Positions 1-6,149 are shown, numbered from the stretch's first letter. The stretch: 11,528 nt of DNA from Candidatus Krumholzibacteriota bacterium (GCA_030672805.1 DAOVFR010000052.1:1-11528), one strand, 5' to 3'. The notes: generated by a model from the sequence alone, not told the origin. Made by a program: numbers and translations.

Positions 1-492
1 GAGTTCGGTGTTGACCCGGAGTTCATGAAGAAGGTGAACCGTGTCCGGGAGCTTCTATCCACGAGATGCCCCCGAGGTATGAAATTCGAGAAGATATTCG
101 AGATCCTTATGGACGAGTATATCGAGCGCAACAGCCCGGAGGCCAGGATGGCCCGCAGAATAAGACGAGAAGAGAGAAAAAGCGCTGCAAAGAATGTGCA
201 GGAGGCAAAAAAACCTGCTGATACAAAGAAACATAGTGATGAATCGGAGAACTCACGATTCATCCCCCGTTCCGTGCGTGACGAGGTATTAACAAGGGAT
301 GGCGGGCAGTGCACCTTCGTGGGCCCGAATGGAACGAGGTGTAACTCAAGGTGGAACCTGGAAATAGATCATATCGTTCCGTATTCGAGGGGCGGGGGTA
401 ACAAAGCAGGCAATCTCAGGCTGCTGTGCCCGAAACACAATCGTCTGGAGGCGGAGCGTGCGTACGGAAAAAAGTACATGCAGCGGTATTAG
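1..492 (+). CDS. HNH endonuclease, 5'-truncated by the window edge
   Basis: The frame is open from base 1 (E-F-G-V-D-P-E-F before the first Met at base 25), so the true start lies upstream. The N-terminal part (FMKKVNRVRELLSTRCPRG, then KIFEILMDEYIERNSP) is the helical segment that precedes the nuclease in a common bacterial HNH family. A charged linker follows, then RFIPRSVRDEVLTRDGGQC and the HNH core. Counting from the Met at base 25, the core has C96 and C106, the D115-H116 pair, N130, and C135-x2-H138-N139. Asp-His and the downstream Asn/His are the metal and catalytic positions of the beta-beta-alpha-metal fold, and the Cys residues probably bind a structural zinc. Members of this family cut DNA, but their biological role is generally unknown. 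Nothing nearby indicates a restriction, phage or intron context. Catalytic residues look intact. Family assignment is confident; substrate is not. Confidence 0.88.
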   Translation, partial: EFGVDPEFMKKVNRVRELLSTRCPRGMKFEKIFEILMDEYIERNSPEARMARRIRREERKSAAKNVQEAKKPADTKKHSDESENSRFIPRSVRDEVLTRDGGQCTFVGPNGTRCNSRWNLEIDHIVPYSRGGGNKAGNLRLLCPKHNRLEAERAYGKKYMQRY

Positions 493-637
493 CGGATGGA
501 ATAATTGGCGGAGGTTCACTGGGGGTGGCGGAAAGCGTATGTGAGGCTTTGTAAAGCCGTACGGTGTGTTGTAAACTCTGGCGGTCTCTCGCAAGACAGG
601 AAAGATCAAAAGATCATTGGAAGCGGGGTGTGCCGAT
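493..637. other. Intergenic region with a small hairpin
   Basis: This 145-base spacer separates the HNH gene from the glycosylase gene. It holds a perfect 6-bp inverted repeat, GGCTTT-gt-AAAGCC, at 545-558, with no T-run after it, so it is not a classical intrinsic terminator. Near its end (603-616) the string AAGATC occurs twice, nine bases apart. No small gene is supported. Confidence 0.4.
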
Positions 638-1360
638 ATGACAGGCGTTCCTGAAAATGCCACGGAACCGTTCGTAGCTATCTACCGGCTGTTGATCGAA
701 GCGTACGGACCTCGGCGTTGGTGGCCCGTTACACCGGAAGGCGGGGAGGAACCGGTATATTCCGGCGGTCCGGGAACAAAGGCCCAGGTGTTCGAGGTGG
801 CGGTCGGCGCGGTGCTTACACAGAACACAGCCTGGAAAAACGCGGCCCGCGCGATTGCTGCGCTCAACAGGAATAACATGCTCAGTCCAGAGCGGCTCGC
901 CGGGACCGGTGTAGAGAAGCTTGCCGGCATCATCCGCTCATCGGGTTATTATAACCAGAAGGCGGGGCGGTTGAAGGGGCTCGCCGCACATTTCATGAGC
1001 ACGGGCGCGATCACGAGGGAATCGCTTCTCGGACTCAATGGCATCGGCCCCGAGACGGCGGACTCCATCATGCTGTACGCGTTTAGAGAGCCGTACTTCG
1101 TCGTCGATGCCTATACGAGGCGTGTATTCGGAAGGCTCGGGCTCGTCGAAGAAGCCTCTCCATACGAGACGATTCGCGGGATATTCGAGATGCATATTCC
1201 CAGGGATGTCGATATCTATCAGGAGTATCACGCGCTGATCGTAGAGCACGGGAAACGGTTCTGCCGGAAAGTTCCGGAGTGTTCCGGGTGCCCGTTGCGC
1301 GTCTCATGCCCGGAATCAAAAAAGGAAACCCGAAGGAGAGCCGGTAACGGAAAAGTATAA
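638..1360 (+). CDS. Monofunctional HhH-GPD DNA glycosylase with [4Fe-4S] cluster (MagIII/COG2231-like)
   Basis: The product is an endonuclease III superfamily base-excision repair glycosylase of 240 residues. Seen: the LTQNTAW motif (60-66), the helix-hairpin-helix LNGIGPETA (133-141), the catalytic Asp in VVDAYTRR (D157), and four C-terminal cysteines spaced C-x5-C-x2-C-x5-C (209, 215, 218, 224) that should bind a [4Fe-4S] cluster. Where EndoIII has its lyase lysine in the hairpin (GxGRKTA), this protein has Glu (GIGPETA). It should therefore remove bases without cutting the backbone, as in the COG2231 family that includes Helicobacter 3-methyladenine glycosylase MagIII. I chose ATG 638 with GGAAGCGGGG upstream. 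A TTG at 617 in the same frame is the alternative and would add seven residues. The exact lesion substrate cannot be read from sequence. Confidence 0.87.
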   Translation: MTGVPENATEPFVAIYRLLIEAYGPRRWWPVTPEGGEEPVYSGGPGTKAQVFEVAVGAVLTQNTAWKNAARAIAALNRNNMLSPERLAGTGVEKLAGIIRSSGYYNQKAGRLKGLAAHFMSTGAITRESLLGLNGIGPETADSIMLYAFREPYFVVDAYTRRVFGRLGLVEEASPYETIRGIFEMHIPRDVDIYQEYHALIVEHGKRFCRKVPECSGCPLRVSCPESKKETRRRAGNGKV

Positions 1361-1391
1361 CTTATTCTGATTTATTATAATACAATGTTTT

Positions 1392-1409
1392 TAATAATAA
1401 TTATTGACT
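1392..1409 (+). promoter_or_regulatory. Fur/PerR-like operator overlapping a -35 box upstream of perR
   Basis: The 113-base spacer before perR is strikingly AT-rich in a GC-rich window. Bases 1392-1406 read TAATAAT-A-ATTATTG. This matches the 7-1-7 Fur-family box at 11 of 14 positions against TGATAAT-N-ATTATCA, and likewise 11 of 14 against the PerR form TTATAAT-N-ATTATAA. Its core AATAATTATT (1396-1405) is a perfect palindrome. A TTGACT -35-like hexamer (1404-1409) overlaps its right end, although the hexamer 17 bases further (TAGTTT) is a poor -10. Other -10-like strings are TATAAT (1376-1381) and TATTAT (1414-1419). Inference: the PerR-like protein encoded just downstream binds here and represses its own operon. 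Confidence 0.45.
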
Positions 1410-1473
1410 CGGATATTATTATATCGTAGTTTAAAATATGAGCCTCTTGGAATAGAATCGGGAAGATCGGCAT

Positions 1474-1905
1474 ATGCAGTCATTCGAGAAAACGATCGAT
1501 AAGCTCCGAAGGGAAGGATTCAAGCTGACTCTCCAACGGATGGCCGTTATCAAGTATATGCTCGGAAACCGCGAGCATCCATCGGCACTGGCCATTCACA
1601 GGGAGCTGAAACGAAGATACCGTTCCCTCTCCTTCTCGACGGTGTACAACACTCTTAACGTGCTCGGTCAGATCGACGAGGTCCAGCCGCTCCATATCAT
1701 GGACGGCCAGCTCAACTACGATCCCAACACCGAGCCTCACTTCCATTTTTACTGCAACGGTTGCGGGACGATTCACGATATTTTCATGGATGAACACGGG
1801 GAAATCCGGGTTCCGGAGAAAGAGATCGAGGGACATGCTATAGATTCCTGCCAGGTCGTGTTCAGGGGGACCTGCAGGAACTGTCTACAGGAGGGGAACT
1901 TTTGA
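1474..1905 (+). CDS. perR: PerR-type peroxide-sensing Fur family repressor
   Basis: A 143-residue Fur-family regulator with an N-terminal winged helix (GFKLTLQRMAVIKYML at 15-30, SFSTVYNTLNVL at 53-64) and a C-terminal metal and dimerisation domain. The residues align with Bacillus PerR at a constant offset of two. Candidate regulatory metal ligands are H35, D83, H89, H91 and D102, equivalent to PerR H37, D85, H91, H93 and D104. Structural-zinc cysteines are C94-x2-C97 and C134-x2-C137. An Asp at position 83 is the PerR-like choice; Fur has Glu in the equivalent region. Such proteins are inactivated when peroxide oxidises a ligand histidine at the Fe(II) site, which releases target promoters. 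It is the first gene of the redox cluster and overlaps the next gene by four bases. A GGAAGAT (1461-1467) lies 6 bases before the ATG. Family confident; PerR over Fur well supported by the ligand set. Confidence 0.9.
   Translation: MQSFEKTIDKLRREGFKLTLQRMAVIKYMLGNREHPSALAIHRELKRRYRSLSFSTVYNTLNVLGQIDEVQPLHIMDGQLNYDPNTEPHFHFYCNGCGTIHDIFMDEHGEIRVPEKEIEGHAIDSCQVVFRGTCRNCLQEGNF
1889..1896 (+). promoter_or_regulatory. Strong Shine-Dalgarno fixing a TTG start at 1902
   Basis: AGGAGGGG lies inside the last codons of perR, five bases before the TTG at 1902. The TTG overlaps the perR stop as TTGA. No in-frame ATG fits the N-terminal rubredoxin motif, so this site decides the start and implies translational coupling. 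Confidence 0.7.
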
Positions 1906-2519
1906 TCGCTCAGAACTGGAAGTGCTCGGTGTGCGGCTTCGTTGCCGTTGGTCTGTTTCCTCCCGACAGATGCCCGAAATGTCACGCCGGCAGGGATGCG
2001 TTCAAGACCGAGCATGGGTACCTGTTTCCACGGGAGGAAACGGAAGTTATCATCGAAGCCTGCGGCAAGGTGAGTTACGGCCTGTATCTTGTCAGTTCGA
2101 TCGACGGCGACCGGCTAAACGGCCAGATCTGCAATACGCTTTTCCAGATAACGAGCGATCCTCCCCGGCTGGCCGTCGGGATCAACCACGGAAATCTGAC
2201 CCATGAATTTATAGAATCGAGCGGGGTGTTCGCCGCCTCGATCCTCGGCAGGGAAGATCAGCGGATCGTCCGGAGGTTCGGGTACCGGTCCGGCAGGGAT
2301 TTTGACAAGTTCAAGGGTGTGCGGATCATGCGGGGGAGAACCGGCTGCCCGATCTACGAAGGGGCAATCGGGTACCTGGAATGCTCGGTCCTGCATGACA
2401 GGACGACCGATGCGGGAACGCACAGCATTTTCATCGGCGATATCGTGGGAGGTGGCGTCTTCGGTGAAGGAGAGCCGATGACGTACGCCTTCTGGCATGA
2501 TACCAAGAAATCGAAATGA
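1902..2519 (+). CDS. Rubredoxin-flavin reductase fusion protein
   Basis: A 205-residue two-domain redox protein that starts at TTG. Residues 1-36 form a short rubredoxin-like iron site of the rubrerythrin C-terminal type, with C8-x2-C11 and C24-x2-C27 (WKCSVCGFV, DRCPKCHAG). Residues 45-200 match the flavin reductase/flavoredoxin split-barrel domain that binds FMN: VSSIDGDRLNGQICNTLFQ (64-82), RLAVGINHGNLTHEFI (89-104), FAASILG (110-116), and GCPIYEGAIGYLEC followed by HSIFIGDIV (148-182). In Moorella, the high-molecular-weight rubredoxin (Hrb) joins the same two modules in the opposite order and passes NADH electrons to rubredoxin partners. Here the likely job is to feed NAD(P)H electrons to the rubredoxins and rubrerythrin encoded downstream. 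NAD(P)H use is inferred. The gene overlaps perR by four bases, so both are in one transcript. Confidence 0.87.
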   Translation: MIAQNWKCSVCGFVAVGLFPPDRCPKCHAGRDAFKTEHGYLFPREETEVIIEACGKVSYGLYLVSSIDGDRLNGQICNTLFQITSDPPRLAVGINHGNLTHEFIESSGVFAASILGREDQRIVRRFGYRSGRDFDKFKGVRIMRGRTGCPIYEGAIGYLECSVLHDRTTDAGTHSIFIGDIVGGGVFGEGEPMTYAFWHDTKKSK

Positions 2520-2540
2520 TACGAACGATAGTGGGCGATC

Positions 2541-3533
2541 ATGAGTGACGACGAGAAGGGCCAGATCCTGAAAGTACTCACCGGTGCGATCGTGCGTGAG
2601 ACGAGCGCGTTCAATTATTACTACAAGGGGAGCGAGAATACGTCGCTGCCCTCCGGCGTCAGGGGCATCCTCGCGAGGCTCGCAGAGGAAGAGCGGCAGC
2701 ACCGCCGCATATTGATGAACGAGTACCGCGCGGTGGATAAAGGATGGAACGAGGATCAGAAGAGTGGTGAAGGCAAGGGGCTTTCCTACGAGCTTCCCGG
2801 TAAGCTTCTCTTCAACACGATGCAGGTTGCGTCCTATCTCGAGGCGGCATCGATTGCACTGCCGAGTGCACTTGTCGGTGGCGATAATATCCAGTCATGC
2901 ATTATCAACGACCGCGGCGAGCAAACCGGAACCCTGTTTCTTCTTTACGACGTCATAGGCCACAGCATCGAGACGACGGGGATCAATGCACTCGCTGCCC
3001 GTGTGATCGGCGAGTATCTCGAAGCTTCCAGCTCGGCGAACATGGAGGCCGAGATGTTGAGTCCGAAGCGTATCGTCAGGATGCTGAACCGGAAAATACA
3101 CGATCGGTTCGAAGGACAGGGAGTTTTTCTCACGATGCTCTGCGCTCTGTTCGACAGGCGTGAGGCTAAGCTCACATTCACCCTTGCCGGCCACGAGCCG
3201 CCGTTCCTTGTTCGCGACGACGGCTGCGCCGGGTCACTGCTCAATACGCAATTGATTGTCGGCATCGACCCGGAATATCCGTACCGGGAGCATACCGTTC
3301 CCTTCGAGAAGGGCGATGTCCTCTGTGTTTTCTCGGACGGCATCATCGAGGCGAGGAACCCGGCGGAAGAGATGTTCGCCAGGGATCGTGTCTCCGAAAT
3401 CCTCGAGACGCGCTGGCGGAATCCGCCGGCGAGTATCATCGAGGATCTTCTGAAAAGTCTGAGCATGCATATCGCCGGCAGAGAGATCGAGGATGAGATC
3501 TCGATACTGATCGTACGTTCGAAAGGAGAATGA
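2541..3533 (+). CDS. Ferritin-like (two-helix) domain fused to SpoIIE-type PPM protein phosphatase
   Basis: A 330-residue protein with an unusual architecture. Residues 8-63 resemble half of a ferritin-like/rubrerythrin bundle: a first helix with E20 (AIVRETSAFNYYYKGSEN) and a second with E51-x2-H54 (LARLAEEERQHRRIL), the ligand spacing of diiron proteins. A linker of about 35 residues leads to a SpoIIE-type metal-dependent phosphatase domain (about 95-327). That domain has VGGD (D115), LYDVIGH (D137), VFLTMLCALFD, AGHEPPFLVR (216-225), FSDGIIEARN (D266) and EDEISILIVR (D318). The four acidic residues match the metal-binding Asp positions of this family. The second Asp usual just after GGD (GGDYYD) is absent. 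SpoIIE-like phosphatases usually act on phosphorylated anti-sigma antagonists, but none is encoded here. Cluster position suggests regulation by iron or peroxide. The ribosome binding site is weak. Phosphatase confident; ferritin-like part moderately so. Confidence 0.83.
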   Translation: MSDDEKGQILKVLTGAIVRETSAFNYYYKGSENTSLPSGVRGILARLAEEERQHRRILMNEYRAVDKGWNEDQKSGEGKGLSYELPGKLLFNTMQVASYLEAASIALPSALVGGDNIQSCIINDRGEQTGTLFLLYDVIGHSIETTGINALAARVIGEYLEASSSANMEAEMLSPKRIVRMLNRKIHDRFEGQGVFLTMLCALFDRREAKLTFTLAGHEPPFLVRDDGCAGSLLNTQLIVGIDPEYPYREHTVPFEKGDVLCVFSDGIIEARNPAEEMFARDRVSEILETRWRNPPASIIEDLLKSLSMHIAGREIEDEISILIVRSKGE

Positions 3534-3615
3534 ACTGACCGGTCTCCGGCAATCGGCACGGCTCCGCCCTCGATACGGGAACCGGTTAATACAGCAGGAA
3601 CAGGAGGTCACACAG
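3534..3615. other. Intergenic spacer with a strong ribosome binding site
   Basis: This 82-base gap holds an AGGAGG (3602-3607) eight bases before the GTG start at 3616. It also contains ACCGG/CCGGT motifs near both ends, but no stem followed by a T-run that would indicate a terminator. The cluster probably reads through. Confidence 0.4.
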
Positions 3616-3738
3616 GTGAAGAAATGGAAATGCACGCTGTGCGGATATATACATACCGGTGAAGAACCGCCCGATGTATGTCCCGTGTGCGGCGCCGGCA
3701 GGGACAAGTTCGAGGAATACGATCCGGCTGCAAAATAG
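3616..3738 (+). CDS. Mini rubredoxin-like protein (40 aa)
   Basis: A very short gene with a GTG start, preceded at eight bases by AGGAGG. The 40-residue product has C6-x2-C9 (WKCTLCGYIHTG) and C22-x2-C25 (DVCPVCGAGRDKFEEY), with 12 residues between the pairs. This is the compact iron-site spacing of the rubrerythrin C-terminal rubredoxin domain, not that of a classical rubredoxin. It is essentially that domain encoded as a free protein, and it resembles the N-terminal module of the flavin reductase fusion two genes upstream. It should bind one Fe(Cys)4 site and carry single electrons in the cytoplasm, perhaps to the downstream rubrerythrin, which lacks such a domain. Genes this short are easily missed by automated annotation. 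The motif, start signal and context together make it convincing. Confidence 0.85.
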   Translation: MKKWKCTLCGYIHTGEEPPDVCPVCGAGRDKFEEYDPAAK

Positions 3739-3739
3739 G

Positions 3740-3768
3740 TTGAACTTGTTCGCAAGCCGATGTACAAA
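3740..3768 (+). promoter_or_regulatory. Possible internal promoter before rubredoxin gene
   Basis: TTGAAC (3740-3745) and TACAAA (3763-3768) are separated by 17 bases in the 101-base gap after the mini rubredoxin gene. Each hexamer matches consensus at only four of six positions, so this is a weak candidate for a second start of transcription for the rubredoxin and rubrerythrin genes. Confidence 0.2.
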
Positions 3769-3839
3769 GATGATGTGCTTGAGGGTTTCCCGATAGAATC
3801 CGGTGATGAATGTCGGACATGATCCGGGAGGAGTTCACG

Positions 3840-4001
3840 ATGAATAAGTGGAAGTGTCTGATCTGCGGGTACGAATACGATCCAAAGCTTGGAGATCCCG
3901 AGAACGGAGTCGAGCCAGGCACGGCATTCGAGAATCTTCCGGCCGACTGGGTGTGTCCCGATTGCGGCGCCTCCAAGGATGATTTCGAGAAGATGGACTG
4001 A
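3840..4001 (+). CDS. Rubredoxin
   Basis: A classical 53-residue rubredoxin with one Fe(Cys)4 centre: C6-x2-C9 (KWKCLICGYEYDP) and C39-x2-C42 (WVCPDCGASKDDFE). The aromatic core residues W4, Y11, Y13, F30, W37 and F49 and the GDPENGVEPGT loop are typical of the family. The start is ATG 3840, preceded at six bases by GGGAGGAG. An upstream in-frame ATG at 3810 would add ten residues that rubredoxins do not have, and would place the ribosome binding site inside the gene. It is a cytoplasmic one-electron carrier. Set between the flavin reductase-rubredoxin fusion and the rubrerythrin, it most likely moves electrons to the diiron protein for peroxide reduction. Full length with all key residues. 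Confidence 0.95.
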   Translation: MNKWKCLICGYEYDPKLGDPENGVEPGTAFENLPADWVCPDCGASKDDFEKMD

Positions 4002-4030
4002 ACGGTGTAATTTCAGGAGGATGATTGAAT

Positions 4031-4534
4031 ATGACGATTGCCTTCAATGCGGATGAAGTGTTCGAGATGGGGATGGACGTGGAGAAAAACGGGGAAGCCT
4101 ATTACAGGAAAGCGGCCGGGCTCGTGAAGGACGAGAAGGTGAAAGAGGTTTTTCTGCACCTCATGCAGGAGGAGCAGAAGCATCTCGAGATCTTCAGAAA
4201 GCTTCGTGATTCGCTGCCGCCGAAGTCCTCGCTTCCCACCGTCGAGGATCCCGAAGGGCAGGAAGGCATGTACCTGGATGCCCTTGTCAAGTCCCGGCTC
4301 TTCAACAACGTGCACGAGGCGGAACAGCTTGCCGAGAGCGTGAATGACGAGATCGAGGCTCTCAGTGCCGCATTGACCTTCGAGAAGGACACGATCCTTT
4401 TCTTCCAGATGATGAAGGGCATGACGCGGGAGGACCTCGGAGCCGCCAAGATCGATATGCTGATCGCTGAAGAGCGCAAGCATGTCATCAAGATCTCGGA
4501 AGCGATCAAGGAGGCGAAAGAGCGTAAGTCCTGA
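4031..4534 (+). CDS. Rubrerythrin-family diiron protein lacking a rubredoxin domain
   Basis: A 167-residue ferritin-like four-helix protein. Candidate diiron ligands are E22 in the first helix (EKNGEAYYRKA), E48-x2-H51 (MQEEQKHLEIF), E119 in the third helix (LTFEKDTILFF), and E148-x2-H151 (IAEERKHVIKI). Two helix pairs, each with a Glu and an ExxH, are the rubrerythrin pattern. The C-terminal rubredoxin domain of classical rubrerythrin is missing: the protein ends in a charged tail (EAIKEAKERKS). Free rubredoxins just upstream could supply that function in trans. The expected role is reduction of hydrogen peroxide in the cytoplasm. ATG 4031 lies ten bases after AGGAGG (4015-4020). A TTG at 4025 in the same frame lies four bases after it and is the alternative start. 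Confidence 0.9.
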   Translation: MTIAFNADEVFEMGMDVEKNGEAYYRKAAGLVKDEKVKEVFLHLMQEEQKHLEIFRKLRDSLPPKSSLPTVEDPEGQEGMYLDALVKSRLFNNVHEAEQLAESVNDEIEALSAALTFEKDTILFFQMMKGMTREDLGAAKIDMLIAEERKHVIKISEAIKEAKERKS

Positions 4535-4541
4535 TCAATCG

Positions 4542-6149
4542 ATGAGCAGAAAGATATCAGGCAATTCCCTGAGCGGCAGGGAGGGATTTTTCCTGGCGGG
4601 CATCCTCGTGGGGGGCGCCCTTGTTATCAGGGCGGCCTTCTCTGGTGCGAGACTCGTTCTTACCGGTGACGAGATTCACTACGCCGAGTCCCTGCACAGG
4701 TTCATGGAGGGGCGGATACTCGATGGCTTCTCCGATTACTGGTCGTTTCTCTATCCCTTCGTCGCTGTTCCCTTCGGCCGTATCCTCGGCGGGGCCGAGC
4801 CGGGGCTGAGACTGCTTTCCATGATCGCCGGGGCGGCGGTGCTTGTTCCCTGCATGTTGATCGCCGACAGGCTGTGGGGAAAACGGTCCGCCCTCTTCGC
4901 CGGCGTGCTGATCGCGCTTCATCCGAATCTCATCTCATTCTCGACAGCCGCGATGACGGAGTCTTTCTACACGCTTTTCCTGATGTCGGCCGTGCTTTTC
5001 CTCATCCGTTACATGCGTGAAGGGGGGTGGCGCGAGGGGATCCTCACCACCGTGTTCCTCGCCCTCGCCTACCAGACCAGGCAGGAGGCGCAGTTCGTTT
5101 TCCTGCTTCTGATCGCGGTCGTGCTCATCGGACGCGGTGGCGAGTGCATGCGTGCGCCCGTGAAACGGAGGCTCGTGCGAGCGGCCGTTTTGGTCGTGGT
5201 GTTCGTCGTGTGTATCTTACCCTATACACTCCTTCTCCACCGGAAGACGGGGCGGTGGACGGGTGGCTCGAAGGCGGCGGTGAATCTCAGCTCGCCGCTG
5301 ATCTGGGACAGGGGGCTGGCGCGGGAGGAGTACGTTTACAGTCTGAACGACGGGGGGACGGCGCGTCGAATCGAGGAGAAAGGGCGGGAAAACGCGGGGG
5401 CAGTGCTCTGGAGGCAGAAAGGCGTCATCGCGAGACGATACTTCCGGACGCTCAACAGGGGAGTGACGCTCCTCCCGCTCCTTCTTGCCTCGCCGCTGCT
5501 TCTGCTGCTCGTACCGCTCGGACTCTTCGGGCGAAGGTGGGAGCGAGGAAGCCGAGGCCAGGAGCTCATCCTGTGCATCACCGGGGCGTTTCCCTTCCTG
5601 CTGTATTCGATCTTTGACATCGAACTTCGCTACCTTATCCCTTTTCTACCACTTTACCTGCTGTGGTGCGGCCGTGGGTGCGGGGTAATCGCGGACTGGA
5701 TAGGCGAGAACTGCACCGGGAGTGCGGTCCTCAGAAACGCGGTCCTTGCGGTCGTTTTCGCAAGTCTCATCCCGTTCACTATAATCAGGTATGCATCCAT
5801 TTATGAAGGCCAGGCGGTGGAGTGCCGTGAGATCGGCCTGTGGATTCGTGACCGGGCGGGAGAGAACGATCCGGTGCTCGCCCATTCGGGCTGTCCGGTG
5901 AGTTACTATGCCGGAAAGGCGGAAGCTACATTCATCCCCTGGACCGACCCGGAAGGTCTCGTGCGCTTTGCAAGGCACAACGGCTACCGCTACATCGTCG
6001 CCGACGAAGCGTACTTCAGGCAGTATCGGCCCACGCTGACCGCTGTTGTCGATGGGACGGCGATAGAGGGTCTCGATCCGGTGCGGACCTTCTCCGGCCG
6101 CGCCGGCAGGGTGTTCCTGTTCTCTGTCACCACGCGCGGAGGCCGGTAG
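4542..6149 (+). CDS. GT39/ArnT-like membrane glycosyltransferase
   Basis: A 535-residue integral membrane protein with roughly ten or more hydrophobic segments, for example 15-33, 90-106, 114-129, 140-156, 167-178, 184-197, 211-231, 309-328, 341-356, 363-376 and 399-415. An acidic motif TGDEIHYAESLHRF (D43-E44) sits just after the first segment, where GT-C fold enzymes of the PMT/ArnT family keep their catalytic Asp/Glu. The C-terminal part from about 425 is soluble and probably periplasmic. Such enzymes transfer sugars from polyprenyl-phosphate donors to lipids, proteins or glycans on the outer face of the inner membrane; the substrate here is unknown. ATG 4542 was chosen because it follows the previous stop by seven bases. 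An in-frame ATG at 4482 would overlap the rubrerythrin gene by 53 bases. The ribosome binding site is weak, so reinitiation is possible. Confidence 0.82.
   Translation: MSRKISGNSLSGREGFFLAGILVGGALVIRAAFSGARLVLTGDEIHYAESLHRFMEGRILDGFSDYWSFLYPFVAVPFGRILGGAEPGLRLLSMIAGAAVLVPCMLIADRLWGKRSALFAGVLIALHPNLISFSTAAMTESFYTLFLMSAVLFLIRYMREGGWREGILTTVFLALAYQTRQEAQFVFLLLIAVVLIGRGGECMRAPVKRRLVRAAVLVVVFVVCILPYTLLLHRKTGRWTGGSKAAVNLSSPLIWDRGLAREEYVYSLNDGGTARRIEEKGRENAGAVLWRQKGVIARRYFRTLNRGVTLLPLLLASPLLLLLVPLGLFGRRWERGSRGQELILCITGAFPFLLYSIFDIELRYLIPFLPLYLLWCGRGCGVIADWIGENCTGSAVLRNAVLAVVFASLIPFTIIRYASIYEGQAVECREIGLWIRDRAGENDPVLAHSGCPVSYYAGKAEATFIPWTDPEGLVRFARHNGYRYIVADEAYFRQYRPTLTAVVDGTAIEGLDPVRTFSGRAGRVFLFSVTTRGGR

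Noticed and set aside
617..637. TTG start for the glycosylase gene
   Set aside because: It adds seven residues with no conserved feature. ATG 638 has a purine-rich site upstream, though the TTG cannot be excluded.
2115..2702. 195-codon open frame on the minus strand
   Set aside because: It is antisense to the flavin reductase fusion and the start of the phosphatase fusion, both of which have clear family motifs.
4482..4541. Upstream in-frame ATG for the glycosyltransferase
   Set aside because: It would overlap the rubrerythrin gene by 53 bases and add a Ser/Arg-rich stretch with no family counterpart. ATG 4542 just after the rubrerythrin stop is simpler.
5027..5617. 196-codon open frame on the plus strand
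   Set aside because: It is an alternative frame within the glycosyltransferase gene, rich in Arg and Gly as expected of a shadow, with no domain.
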